Below are positions 13,076 through 19,162 of a stretch of DNA of 19,162 nucleotides, in pieces. The notes under the pieces are model-generated. The model saw only the letters and a program-made list of their open reading frames with translations. It was not told where the DNA came from and did not search any database. The translations under genes and the position numbers were made by a program. This stretch comes from JAXIHJ01 sp034189755. Its GTDB lineage: Bacteria > Planctomycetota > Phycisphaerae > SM23-33. Within the stretch, counting starts at the first letter, position 1; each line of letters begins with the position of its first letter. The stretch is taken from the NCBI GenBank assembly GCA_034189755.1, contig JAXIHJ010000150.1, forward strand, positions 1-19,162, in the 5' to 3' direction.

Positions 13076-14764
13076 ATGTATAAACTTTTCTTATGTTTGC
13101 GATATCTTCGCAGCCGCCTCATCGCGTACTTCGCGGTGCTGGGCGTGGCGGTGTGCGTGTTCATGGTGCTGGTGTCGGTCAGCGTCATGAACGGCTTTCT
13201 GCACAAGATCGAGCAGGCCGCCAAGGGCCTGTTCGGTGATATCGTCATCGAGTCGGCCGGCCTGACCGGCCTGGGCTATTACGACGAATTTACCCGCCAG
13301 GTCGCCCGGCAGGTTCCCGAGGTCGAGGCTGCCTCGCCGTTCATCATCACGTTCGGCCTGCTGCGCGTACCGGCTACCGATTATCGTCAGGCGGTGCAGA
13401 TCGCCGGCATCCGTTTGCCTGAGCGGGCGGGCGTTACCGACTTCGAAGACGGGCTGCATTTTCAAGAGGGACTCTCCGAACCGACGTTCGATCCGCCCGT
13501 GGCGCTGTTGCAGGACCGCCTGCGGGCCGAGGCTGAACACACCGAGCGTATTCGTCGCAGTGAAATGCAGCAGCTAAAACCCGGCAAGGCGCCCTCGGCC
13601 CTTCGGGCAAAGCGGCTGAACCGGCTGGAGACGGCGAGGCTGTTTCAGTTGCAGGCGGCCGAGATTCTCCGCCAAGCCGCCGACTACCAGGACCGGATGC
13701 GCCGGTTGCAGGCCCGGCTCGATGCGGCCCGCCTCCAGGCCGGCGGACAGGACAGTAAGACCGTCGACGAGCTGCTCATCGAGCTGGAGAAGCTGACCGA
13801 GCAGGCAGCCATCCAGCCGCCGGAGTATCGGATTATCCTCGGACTGGGCATATCGGGTTTGAGCTTTCGCACCGAAGCCGGCCAGACGGTCCGCTACATC
13901 GTACCCGGGCACAAGGTGGTGCTGTCGCTGGTGCCGCTGGGCCAGCGGCTGAGCATGACCGATATATCGCCGAACACGGCGACGTTTACCGTCGTGGACG
14001 ACTGCCGCACCGACGTTTCGTCTATCGACTCGGAGATTGTTTACCTGCCGTTCGAGACGCTCCAGAGGCTCAACAACATGTCCGCCGAGTACGACGCGGA
14101 CGACCCGAAGGTCCAAATCGCCCCGGCGCGGTGCGGCCAGATACACATCAAGGTCGCCCCGGAACACGCTCAGGACAAATCGCTCGAAGCGGTCTGCCGC
14201 AAGGTCGAAGCGGCCTGGCAGGAGTTCCACCGCCGCCGTCCGCAGGCTGCCGGCGGGGACGTCTCGGTGCAGACGTGGCGACAGAGGCAGGCGAAGATCA
14301 TAGCGCCCATCGAGCAGCAGCGGACGCTGGTAGCCATCATGTTCGGCATTATCTCGACGGTCGCCGTCGTGCTTATCTTCGTCATATTCTACATGATCGT
14401 GATGCAGAAGACGCGCGACATCGGCGTGATGAAGGCTATCGGCGCTTCAGCCGGCGGCGTGGCGGGCATCTTCCTGGCCTACGGGGCGGCCGTCGGGCTG
14501 ATTGGCTCGATACTCGGCTGCGTCGGCGGGTACTTCTTCGTACGCAACATTAACCCCATACGCGACGCGATGGAACGGTGGTTCGGCTTCGGCGGCGGTT
14601 TCACCAAGGAGTTTCTCCTGTTCGAGAAGCTGCCCAACGAGGTCAAGCCGCTGACGGCGTTGATAATCATGGCCGGCGCGGTCCTGGCCGGAGTTTTGGG
14701 CGCTGTGATTCCCGCGGTCAAGGCTGCGAAGATGCAAGCGGTGGAGGCGCTGCGATATGAGTGA
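13076..14764 (+). CDS. LolC/LolE-type ABC transporter permease with an extra coiled-coil segment
   Basis: LolC/E permeases, with LolD, release lipoproteins from the inner membrane for transport to the outer membrane. The 562-residue protein has the family's four membrane segments: one near the N-terminus (about residues 12-36, ending in SVSVMNGF, a LolC/E hallmark) and three near the C-terminus (about 418-443, 461-489 and 527-552). The loop between is periplasmic. Within it, residues about 144-245 are Arg/Glu/Gln/Ala-rich and look helical or coiled-coil (ETARLFQLQAAEILRQAADY). This explains why the protein is some 150 residues longer than a usual LolC or LolE. The ATG at 13076 has no Shine-Dalgarno sequence; the repeat abuts it. 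The stop overlaps a GTG that could start the ATPase frame. It may act as a homodimer because no second permease is present. Confidence 0.88.
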   Translation: MYKLFLCLRYLRSRLIAYFAVLGVAVCVFMVLVSVSVMNGFLHKIEQAAKGLFGDIVIESAGLTGLGYYDEFTRQVARQVPEVEAASPFIITFGLLRVPATDYRQAVQIAGIRLPERAGVTDFEDGLHFQEGLSEPTFDPPVALLQDRLRAEAEHTERIRRSEMQQLKPGKAPSALRAKRLNRLETARLFQLQAAEILRQAADYQDRMRRLQARLDAARLQAGGQDSKTVDELLIELEKLTEQAAIQPPEYRIILGLGISGLSFRTEAGQTVRYIVPGHKVVLSLVPLGQRLSMTDISPNTATFTVVDDCRTDVSSIDSEIVYLPFETLQRLNNMSAEYDADDPKVQIAPARCGQIHIKVAPEHAQDKSLEAVCRKVEAAWQEFHRRRPQAAGGDVSVQTWRQRQAKIIAPIEQQRTLVAIMFGIISTVAVVLIFVIFYMIVMQKTRDIGVMKAIGASAGGVAGIFLAYGAAVGLIGSILGCVGGYFFVRNINPIRDAMERWFGFGGGFTKEFLLFEKLPNEVKPLTALIIMAGAVLAGVLGAVIPAVKAAKMQAVEALRYE

Positions 14765-14770
14765 GGCCAC

Positions 14771-14797
14771 GGATTACACAGATTACACGGATAAATC
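14771..14797. repeat. Nonamer repeat at the lolD start region
   Basis: GGATTACAC (14771-14779), AGATTACAC (14780-14788) and the degenerate GGATAAATC (14789-14797) form a 9-bp direct repeat. It lies between the permease stop and the ATG at 14800. If translation began at the GTG at 14761 it would encode RITQITRIN. Confidence 0.65.
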
Positions 14798-14799
14798 TT

Positions 14800-15492
14800 A
14801 TGGCTGATGTGGCCATTCAAGTTGACCGGCTGTATAAGTCCTACCAGCTTGGACGAGTCGACCTCCACGTCTTGCGCGGCGTAACGTTCCACGTCGCCGC
14901 CGGCGAGTTCGCAGCCGTCGTCGGGGCCTCAGGCAGCGGCAAGAGCACGATGCTGCATCTGGCCGGGCTGCTGGATCGCCCGGACCGCGGGCAGATACGT
15001 CTGCTTGGGCAAGATGCCGCCAGCCTCTCATCAGGAGCCAGAAACCGCATGCGGTGCCGCGACATCGGTTTTGTCTTTCAGTTTTATCACCTGCTGCCGG
15101 AGTTGAACGTCCTTCAAAACGTGCTGCTGCCGGCACGGGTGGATGCACCGTCGATGGGCTGGCTTTCGCGGCGCCGGGCCGTGAAGAAGCGCGCACGTGA
15201 AATTCTGGACCGCCTGGGTCTGGACGACCGGTTGATGCATCGGCCAACAGAACTGTCCGGCGGAGAACGCCAGCGCGTCGCCCTCGCCAGAGCGATGATT
15301 AACCGCCCTAAGATCCTCCTGGCCGACGAGCCGACAGGCAACCTCGACAGCAAGGCCGGCAAGGGCATTCTGGACCTGCTGCGCGAGCTTAACCGCCGGT
15401 CAGGCCAGACGACATTGATGGTAACGCACGATTTATCGCTCGCCGAACAGGCCGACCGCATCCTGCATCTTTCCGACGGTCGGATCGTATAG
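14800..15492 (+). CDS. lolD: LolD-type ABC transporter ATPase (lipoprotein release)
   Basis: This is the ATPase partner of the upstream permease. From the ATG at 14800 the protein has 230 residues, the usual LolD length. Walker A is GASGSGKST (42-50), the Q-loop is FVFQFYHLLPELNVLQN (from 91), the signature is LSGGERQ (152-158), Walker B is ILLADE (172-177) and the switch histidine is H210 (MVTHD). The FYHLLPELNVLQNV segment is typical of the LolD/MacB branch. An alternative GTG start at 14761 overlaps the permease stop (GTGA) and adds 13 residues, mostly encoded by a nonamer repeat. I prefer 14800 because MADVAIQVDRLYKSY aligns with normal LolD N-termini. It lies in the same-strand run lysS-lolC-lolD-lpxD-lpxI. 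Confidence 0.92.
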   Translation: MADVAIQVDRLYKSYQLGRVDLHVLRGVTFHVAAGEFAAVVGASGSGKSTMLHLAGLLDRPDRGQIRLLGQDAASLSSGARNRMRCRDIGFVFQFYHLLPELNVLQNVLLPARVDAPSMGWLSRRRAVKKRAREILDRLGLDDRLMHRPTELSGGERQRVALARAMINRPKILLADEPTGNLDSKAGKGILDLLRELNRRSGQTTLMVTHDLSLAEQADRILHLSDGRIV

Positions 15493-15543
15493 AACAGGCA
15501 GTTCACCTTGACGGAACGAGGTGGACGGGAATAGGCTTCCTTT

Positions 15544-16620
15544 ATGGCAAAGATGAAACTATCGGAATTGGCCAAGACGCTCGGCGGGCAGCTTGACGGC
15601 GACGGCGAAAGAACCATCCGCGGCGTGGCGACGATCGAGTCGGCCGGGCCGGATGAGCTGACATTCCTGGCCAACAAGCGGTACGAACAGCACATGCCGA
15701 CGACGCGCGCCGCAGCAGTAATCGTCGCCGAAGACTACGCCGGACCAAAACCTGACGCCGCGGCGCTGCTGCGATGCAGGGACGCCTACTTCGCCTTTCG
15801 TCAGGCGATGGTGGCGTTCTACGGCTTTCGCCGGCCCGGTTTCGACGGCGTCAGCCCGCTGGCCGGTATCGATGCGTCAGCCAAGCTGGCCGATGGCGTT
15901 GACGTCGGGCAGTTCGTAACGGTCGCCGCCGGCTGCGAGGTAGGCGCCGGTACGGTGCTGTATCCGGGCGTCTACGTCGGGGCGAATTGCTGCATCGGCC
16001 GCGATTGCACGCTGCATCCCAACGTAACGCTTTATGACGGTTCCGTCCTTGGCGACCGGGTTACCGTCCACGCCAGCTCATCGATCGGTGTGGACGGCTT
16101 CGGCTACGCAACGCACGCCGGCAGGCACGAGAAGATTCCGTCCGCCGGCCGGGTCGAGCTGGAAGACGACGTGGAGATAGGCTCCTGCTGCGCGATTCAG
16201 CGGGCGACGCTGGGCGCGACGATCATCGGGGCGGGTACCAAGTTCGCCGACCTGGTAGCCATCGGCCACGGCACGAAGATGGGCAAAGGCTGCCTGATGG
16301 TCTCGCAGGCGGGCATTGCCGGGTCGGTCTCGGTGGGCGACTATTGTGTCTTCGCCGGGCAATCGGGCGTGATCGGCCACATCCGTATCAGCGACGGCGT
16401 GAAGGTCGCGGCCCAGTCCGGCGTAACCGGCGACATCACCAGCGCCATGGAAATCGGCGGCAGTCCCGCCGTGCCGCTGCCGCAGGCCAGACGGGTGTGG
16501 ATGACACTGGCCCGGATACCGCAGATGCGATCCACGCTAAGGCGCCTCACCAGGGAAGTCGCTGCGATTAAGCACCGTCTTGGGGCCGAAGACGGCGGGA
16601 GCAAGGGCGATGGCTGCTGA
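15544..16620 (+). CDS. lpxD: UDP-3-O-acylglucosamine N-acyltransferase LpxD
   Basis: LpxD adds the N-linked acyl chain in the third step of lipid A synthesis, using acyl-ACP, in the cytosol. The 358-residue length is normal. An N-terminal uridine-binding domain (about residues 1-100; GVATIESAGPDELTFLANKRY) is followed by left-handed beta-helix hexapeptide repeats (about 105-300). Conserved blocks are SSIGVDGFGYA (179-189), KFADLVAIGHGTKMGKG with H242 at the catalytic-histidine position, and GQSGVIGHI with H279. A helical C-terminal tail (about 315-350) is typical of the trimer. It starts 51 bp after lolD. Its last 11 bases overlap the lpxI start, suggesting translational coupling. Confidence 0.96.
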   Translation: MAKMKLSELAKTLGGQLDGDGERTIRGVATIESAGPDELTFLANKRYEQHMPTTRAAAVIVAEDYAGPKPDAAALLRCRDAYFAFRQAMVAFYGFRRPGFDGVSPLAGIDASAKLADGVDVGQFVTVAAGCEVGAGTVLYPGVYVGANCCIGRDCTLHPNVTLYDGSVLGDRVTVHASSSIGVDGFGYATHAGRHEKIPSAGRVELEDDVEIGSCCAIQRATLGATIIGAGTKFADLVAIGHGTKMGKGCLMVSQAGIAGSVSVGDYCVFAGQSGVIGHIRISDGVKVAAQSGVTGDITSAMEIGGSPAVPLPQARRVWMTLARIPQMRSTLRRLTREVAAIKHRLGAEDGGSKGDGC

Positions 16621-17461
16621 CCTGCCGCCCATCGCGCTGATCGCCGGTTCGGGCCGACTGCCGTTTCTGGCGGCTCGCGGCATCAGGCGGGCCGGGCGGC
16701 GGCTGGTCGTAATAGCACTGCGCGGGCTTGCGTCAAAACGGCTGAAGGACCTGGCCGATGAGTTTGTCTGGGTAGGGCTGGCCCGCATGGGCGGCTGGCT
16801 GAGGGCGATGAAAAGCCGACACATCCGACAAGCCGTAATGATCGGCGCCGTTCGGAAGAAAGAAATCTATTCGCCGCTGCGGATTTTGCGTTACATTCCA
16901 GACATACGGACCATGCGGCTGTGGTATTGCAAGGTCCGCAGAGACAAACGCGACCAGGCCGTCCTGCTGGCGGTGGCGGACGAGCTGGCGAACGAAGGCG
17001 TTGAACTGGTCTCCAGCGTGACCTACTGCAAGGAACATCTCGCCGACGAAGGGCTGATGAGCCGGACGCCCGTTCCGCGCGGCCTCGAGGCGGACATCGA
17101 GTTCGGCTGGAAGATCGCGCGGGCCAGCGCCGAGCTGGACATCGGTCAGTCCATCGCGGTCAAAGAGCGCGACATCATCGCGGTCGAGGCGATGGAGGGC
17201 ACCGATGCGATGATCCGCCGCGCCGGTCGCGTCTGCCGGGTCGGCGGCTGGACGATGGTGAAGGTCGCCCGCCCCGGCCAGGACATGCGGTTCGACGTGC
17301 CGACCATCGGCGTTGAGACCGTCAGCAACCTTGCCGACGCCGGGTGCGCCTGTCTGGTCGTCGAGGCTGACAAAACGCTCATCGTGGACAAACCAGCCAC
17401 GCTCGCGGTGGCGGATAGGTTAAAGATAGCCGTCGTAGGAAAACGAGCGGAAGAAACTTAA
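16610..17461 (+). CDS. lpxI: UDP-2,3-diacylglucosamine diphosphatase LpxI
   Basis: LpxI hydrolyses UDP-2,3-diacylglucosamine to lipid X and UMP, replacing LpxH in many bacteria. The start at the ATG at 16610 gives 283 residues, with GGGAG at Shine-Dalgarno distance inside lpxD. Family features are an N-terminal IAGSGRLPFLAARGIRRAG (from 11), IGAVRKKEIYSP (79-89), RDKRDQAVLLAVADELANEGVE and the C-terminal RDIIAVEAMEGTDAMIRRAG, which includes D199. These are the hallmarks of the former DUF1009 family. It follows lpxD directly with an 11-bp overlap; lpxA, fabZ and lpxB are not beside it. The 3' end is five bases from the stop of a convergent small gene. Confidence 0.94.
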   Translation: MAADLPPIALIAGSGRLPFLAARGIRRAGRRLVVIALRGLASKRLKDLADEFVWVGLARMGGWLRAMKSRHIRQAVMIGAVRKKEIYSPLRILRYIPDIRTMRLWYCKVRRDKRDQAVLLAVADELANEGVELVSSVTYCKEHLADEGLMSRTPVPRGLEADIEFGWKIARASAELDIGQSIAVKERDIIAVEAMEGTDAMIRRAGRVCRVGGWTMVKVARPGQDMRFDVPTIGVETVSNLADAGCACLVVEADKTLIVDKPATLAVADRLKIAVVGKRAEET

Positions 17462-17466
17462 CCCGC

Positions 17467-17673
17467 TTAAGCGACTCCGGAGCTGTCGAGCGCCTCGTGC
17501 AAGTGGGCGGCCAGGCAGATGTGCTGCAGCCGTTCCAGACTGACAGAGTTAAGGAATTGATCGGTAAAGTCGAGTCGAAAGTTGCCGTGGAAGTTTCTGA
17601 GCATCTTGACGAGGTGATTGCGGTCCATGGCGGCAATCTTCCGAACCAGCTTGTCTATTGCCTGCGGCGACAT
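17467..17673 (-). CDS. Small hypothetical protein (68 aa)
   Basis: I do not recognise a characterised family. From the ATG at 17673 the protein has 68 residues and is compact: helical, with basic and hydrophobic residues alternating (IDKLVRKIAAMDRNHLVKML, then FHGNFRLDFTDQFLNSVSLERLQHICL). No signal, membrane segment or cysteine cluster is seen. I chose this start because AGGGA lies about eight bases upstream; the frame remains open to 17790, so a 107-residue form is possible, but the added part is rich in Arg and looks non-coding. It is convergent with lpxI and divergent from queA. A dense pattern of conserved-looking residues suggests a real gene, possibly lineage-specific. Confidence 0.6.
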   Translation of the reverse strand: MSPQAIDKLVRKIAAMDRNHLVKMLRNFHGNFRLDFTDQFLNSVSLERLQHICLAAHLHEALDSSGVA

Positions 17674-17927
17674 CGGTCGGTCCCTGCCCCATAGGCGTTT
17701 CTGTCGGTCTGCTGTTCCAATATGCCGTATCGTCAAAATGTGCGCGCGACCTTTGCTCATATAGTAATTTCGCACGGCGGGGCGGTGCACCAGCCGACGG
17801 GCCGGCCAGGTGTTGAAAAGTTGTGGGCAATATGTGGAACAATAGGATAACTCGCCTTTATGACTAGATTTACGTTCTCTTGCAGCCGAGGCCGATCTGT
17901 GAGCGGACCGGCGCCGGGAGGCCTGTG

Positions 17928-19016
17928 GTGGTACTAAGACTCAGCGACTTTGACTACCCGCTGGATGCGGAATATATAGCTCAGCAGCCGCTATCGCATC
18001 GGGACCACTCGCGCCTCATGACGCTTAGCCGCGCCGATGGGTCTCTGGGGCACCACGTATTCGCCGAGCTGCCGACGCTGCTGAAAGCCGGCGACCTGCT
18101 GGTGCTCAATGATACCCGCGTTTTGCCGGCCCGGTTTAACTGCCGGCGAGCCTCAGGCGCCCGGATCGAAGGCCTGTTCCTCCGCGAGCCGCAGACCGCC
18201 TGCTGGGAAGTCCTGCTGAAGAACGCCGGCCGGTGCAAGGTCGGTCAGACGCTCGATGTCTCAGCCGACGAACCGCTCCGGATGCAACTGCTGGAGAATC
18301 TCGGGCGAGGCCGCTGGCTGCTTGCGGTCCACCCGCCCGCTCCGGCCGTGGATATCCTCGACCGTATCGGCGCCACGCCGCTGCCGCCGTACATCCGCCG
18401 CGACGGCGACGGCCACGAGACTGCCGACCGCCGGCGCTACCAGACCGTCTACGCCGCCCGGCCGGGCGCGGTAGCTGCACCGACAGCCGGGCTGCACTTC
18501 ACCAGTAACCTGTTCGATTCGCTGCGGGCGGCTGGCGTCGAGTCGACTTGCGTCACGCTGCACGTCGCCTTGGGCACGTTCGCGCCGGTCGAGGCCGAGA
18601 ACGTCGCTTCGCACCACATGCACGCCGAATGGTACGAACTGCCCGGCCCGGCAGCCGATCAGCTCAACGCCGCACGAGCCGCCGGTCGAAGGATTGTCGC
18701 AGTCGGAACAACCGCCGTCCGCGTGCTGGAGACCGCCGCAGCCCGCAGCGGAAGCCAACCCCAACAACCTTATCAAGGCTTCCGCAGCGAAAGCGGCTGG
18801 ACGGACCTGTTTATCCACCCACCGGCCAAATTCCGCGCCGTCGATGCGATGATTACCAATTTCCACCTGCCACGCAGTACGCTGCTGATGCTGGTGGCGG
18901 CCTTCTGCTCGCCCGGCGAGACCGGCGGCGTGAAGATAATCCTCGACGCCTACGCCGAGGCCATCCGTCGCCGCTACCGTTTCTACTCTTACGGCGACGC
19001 CATGCTCATCGAATAG
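17928..19016 (+). CDS. queA: S-adenosylmethionine:tRNA ribosyltransferase-isomerase QueA
   Basis: QueA transfers and isomerises the ribosyl part of S-adenosylmethionine onto preQ1-modified tRNA, giving epoxyqueuosine. From the GTG at 17928 the protein has 362 residues, the family norm. GGGAG lies seven bases upstream; the GTG at 17925 is equally in frame, and a TTG at 17880 would add 16 unlikely residues. Signatures are LSDFDYPLDAEYIAQQPL (from 5), LLVLNDTRVLPARF (57-70), LPPYIRR, YQTVYA, GAVAAPTAGLHFT, HVALGTFAPV, HMHAEWYEL, VAVGTTAVRVLE and TNFHLPRSTLLMLVAAF. No tgt or other queuosine gene is adjacent. A possible promoter (TTGTGG 17821-17826, TAGGAT 17843-17848) is weak. Confidence 0.96.
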   Translation: MVLRLSDFDYPLDAEYIAQQPLSHRDHSRLMTLSRADGSLGHHVFAELPTLLKAGDLLVLNDTRVLPARFNCRRASGARIEGLFLREPQTACWEVLLKNAGRCKVGQTLDVSADEPLRMQLLENLGRGRWLLAVHPPAPAVDILDRIGATPLPPYIRRDGDGHETADRRRYQTVYAARPGAVAAPTAGLHFTSNLFDSLRAAGVESTCVTLHVALGTFAPVEAENVASHHMHAEWYELPGPAADQLNAARAAGRRIVAVGTTAVRVLETAAARSGSQPQQPYQGFRSESGWTDLFIHPPAKFRAVDAMITNFHLPRSTLLMLVAAFCSPGETGGVKIILDAYAEAIRRRYRFYSYGDAMLIE

Positions 19017-19050
19017 CACGACTCCCACATGCCGAAACGAGAAACTTTTC

Positions 19051-19158
19051 GCGCCCAATTCCACCCGATTGCGCCCAATTGCGCCCAATTGCGCCCAGTT
19101 GCGCCCAATTGCGCCCAATTGCGCCCAGTTGCGCCCGATTGCGCCCAATTGCGCCCAA
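19051..19158. repeat. Decamer tandem array, about 11 copies of GCGCCCAATT
   Basis: Ten complete 10-bp units run from 19051 to 19150 without an indel, followed by a partial unit (GCGCCCAA). Six units are exactly GCGCCCAATT, two are GCGCCCAGTT, one is GCGCCCGATT and one (19061-19070) is the degenerate CCACCCGATT. Outside that unit, variation is confined to positions 7 and 8. It begins 35 bp after the queA stop and ends just inside the window. Confidence 0.95.
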
Positions 19159-19162
19159 ACCG

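Noticed and set aside
17821..17842. DnaA-box-like sequence (TATGTGGAACAA) and a possible origin
   Set aside because: The match to TTATNCACA is poor, there is no cluster of boxes, and no dnaA, dnaN or gidA gene is nearby.
18261..19148. A 295-residue antisense frame beginning in the decamer array with repeated GAIGRNWAQL peptides
   Set aside because: The rest is antisense to queA. The repeated N-terminus is only the decamer read on the other strand, with no start signals.
19051..19158. A CRISPR-like array
   Set aside because: The units are contiguous 10-bp repeats without unique spacers, and no cas gene is seen.

Overview
The window reads as a GC-rich chromosomal segment of a Gram-negative-type bacterium. 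The most likely source is an uncultured or deep-branching member of the Planctomycetota (Phycisphaerae-like). That placement is an inference from gene neighbourhoods and from the wealth of small palindromic intergenic repeats; no rRNA or other taxonomic marker was available to confirm it. The organism makes lipid A and localises lipoproteins (lpxD, lpxI, an LpxL/HtrB-type acyltransferase, LolC/E- and LolD-type ABC components), so it has an outer membrane.

Layout. 1-1500: the end of an unrecognised, probably exported protein, then a protein with a C-terminal UVR motif. 1510-3107: a TPP riboswitch with an intrinsic terminator, controlling thiC (thiamine pyrimidine synthesis). 3110-4261: two palindromic repeats, then a predicted lipoprotein with a PAP2 phosphatase domain. 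4322-7067 (minus strand): proS followed by an LpxL/HtrB-like acyltransferase. 7160-8140: a YhaM-type OB-fold/HD exoribonuclease. 8141-8600: a gene-free stretch packed with repeats, including a MITE-like inverted repeat. 8601-10178 (minus strand): a radical SAM protein of the DNA modification/repair type and a YlbF-family protein. 10358-17461 (plus strand): gcvT, lysS, lolC/E-like permease, lolD, lpxD, lpxI. 17467-17673 (minus strand): a small unrecognised protein. 17928-19016: queA. 19051-19158: an 11-copy 10-bp tandem array.

How the genes fit together. The lysS-lolC-lolD-lpxD-lpxI run looks like a shortened version of an outer-membrane biogenesis cluster known from other Gram-negative bacteria. 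Lipoprotein release (LolCD) and lipid A synthesis (LpxD, LpxI, and the separate acyltransferase) serve the same envelope. Several other genes serve translation (proS, lysS, queA) or cofactor and one-carbon metabolism (thiC, gcvT).

What stands out is not a gene but the intergenic DNA. At least four places carry degenerate repeats with a 7-bp period, each with a different core (GTAAYNN, AATTGNN, GGTTAGA-like, NATGACC). In three cases the heptamers lie in opposite orientations on two sides of a spacer. These elements touch gene ends: they supply the lysS, proS and probably YhaM stop codons and end two bases before the lolC start. A separate 12-bp-stem palindrome sits in frame inside proS and encodes the peptide GTGETPVPP. 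A further family of 9-bp-stem hairpins with an 11-nt TCGCTKCGCTC core, a nonamer repeat at the lolD start and the terminal decamer array complete an unusually rich set of small repeats.
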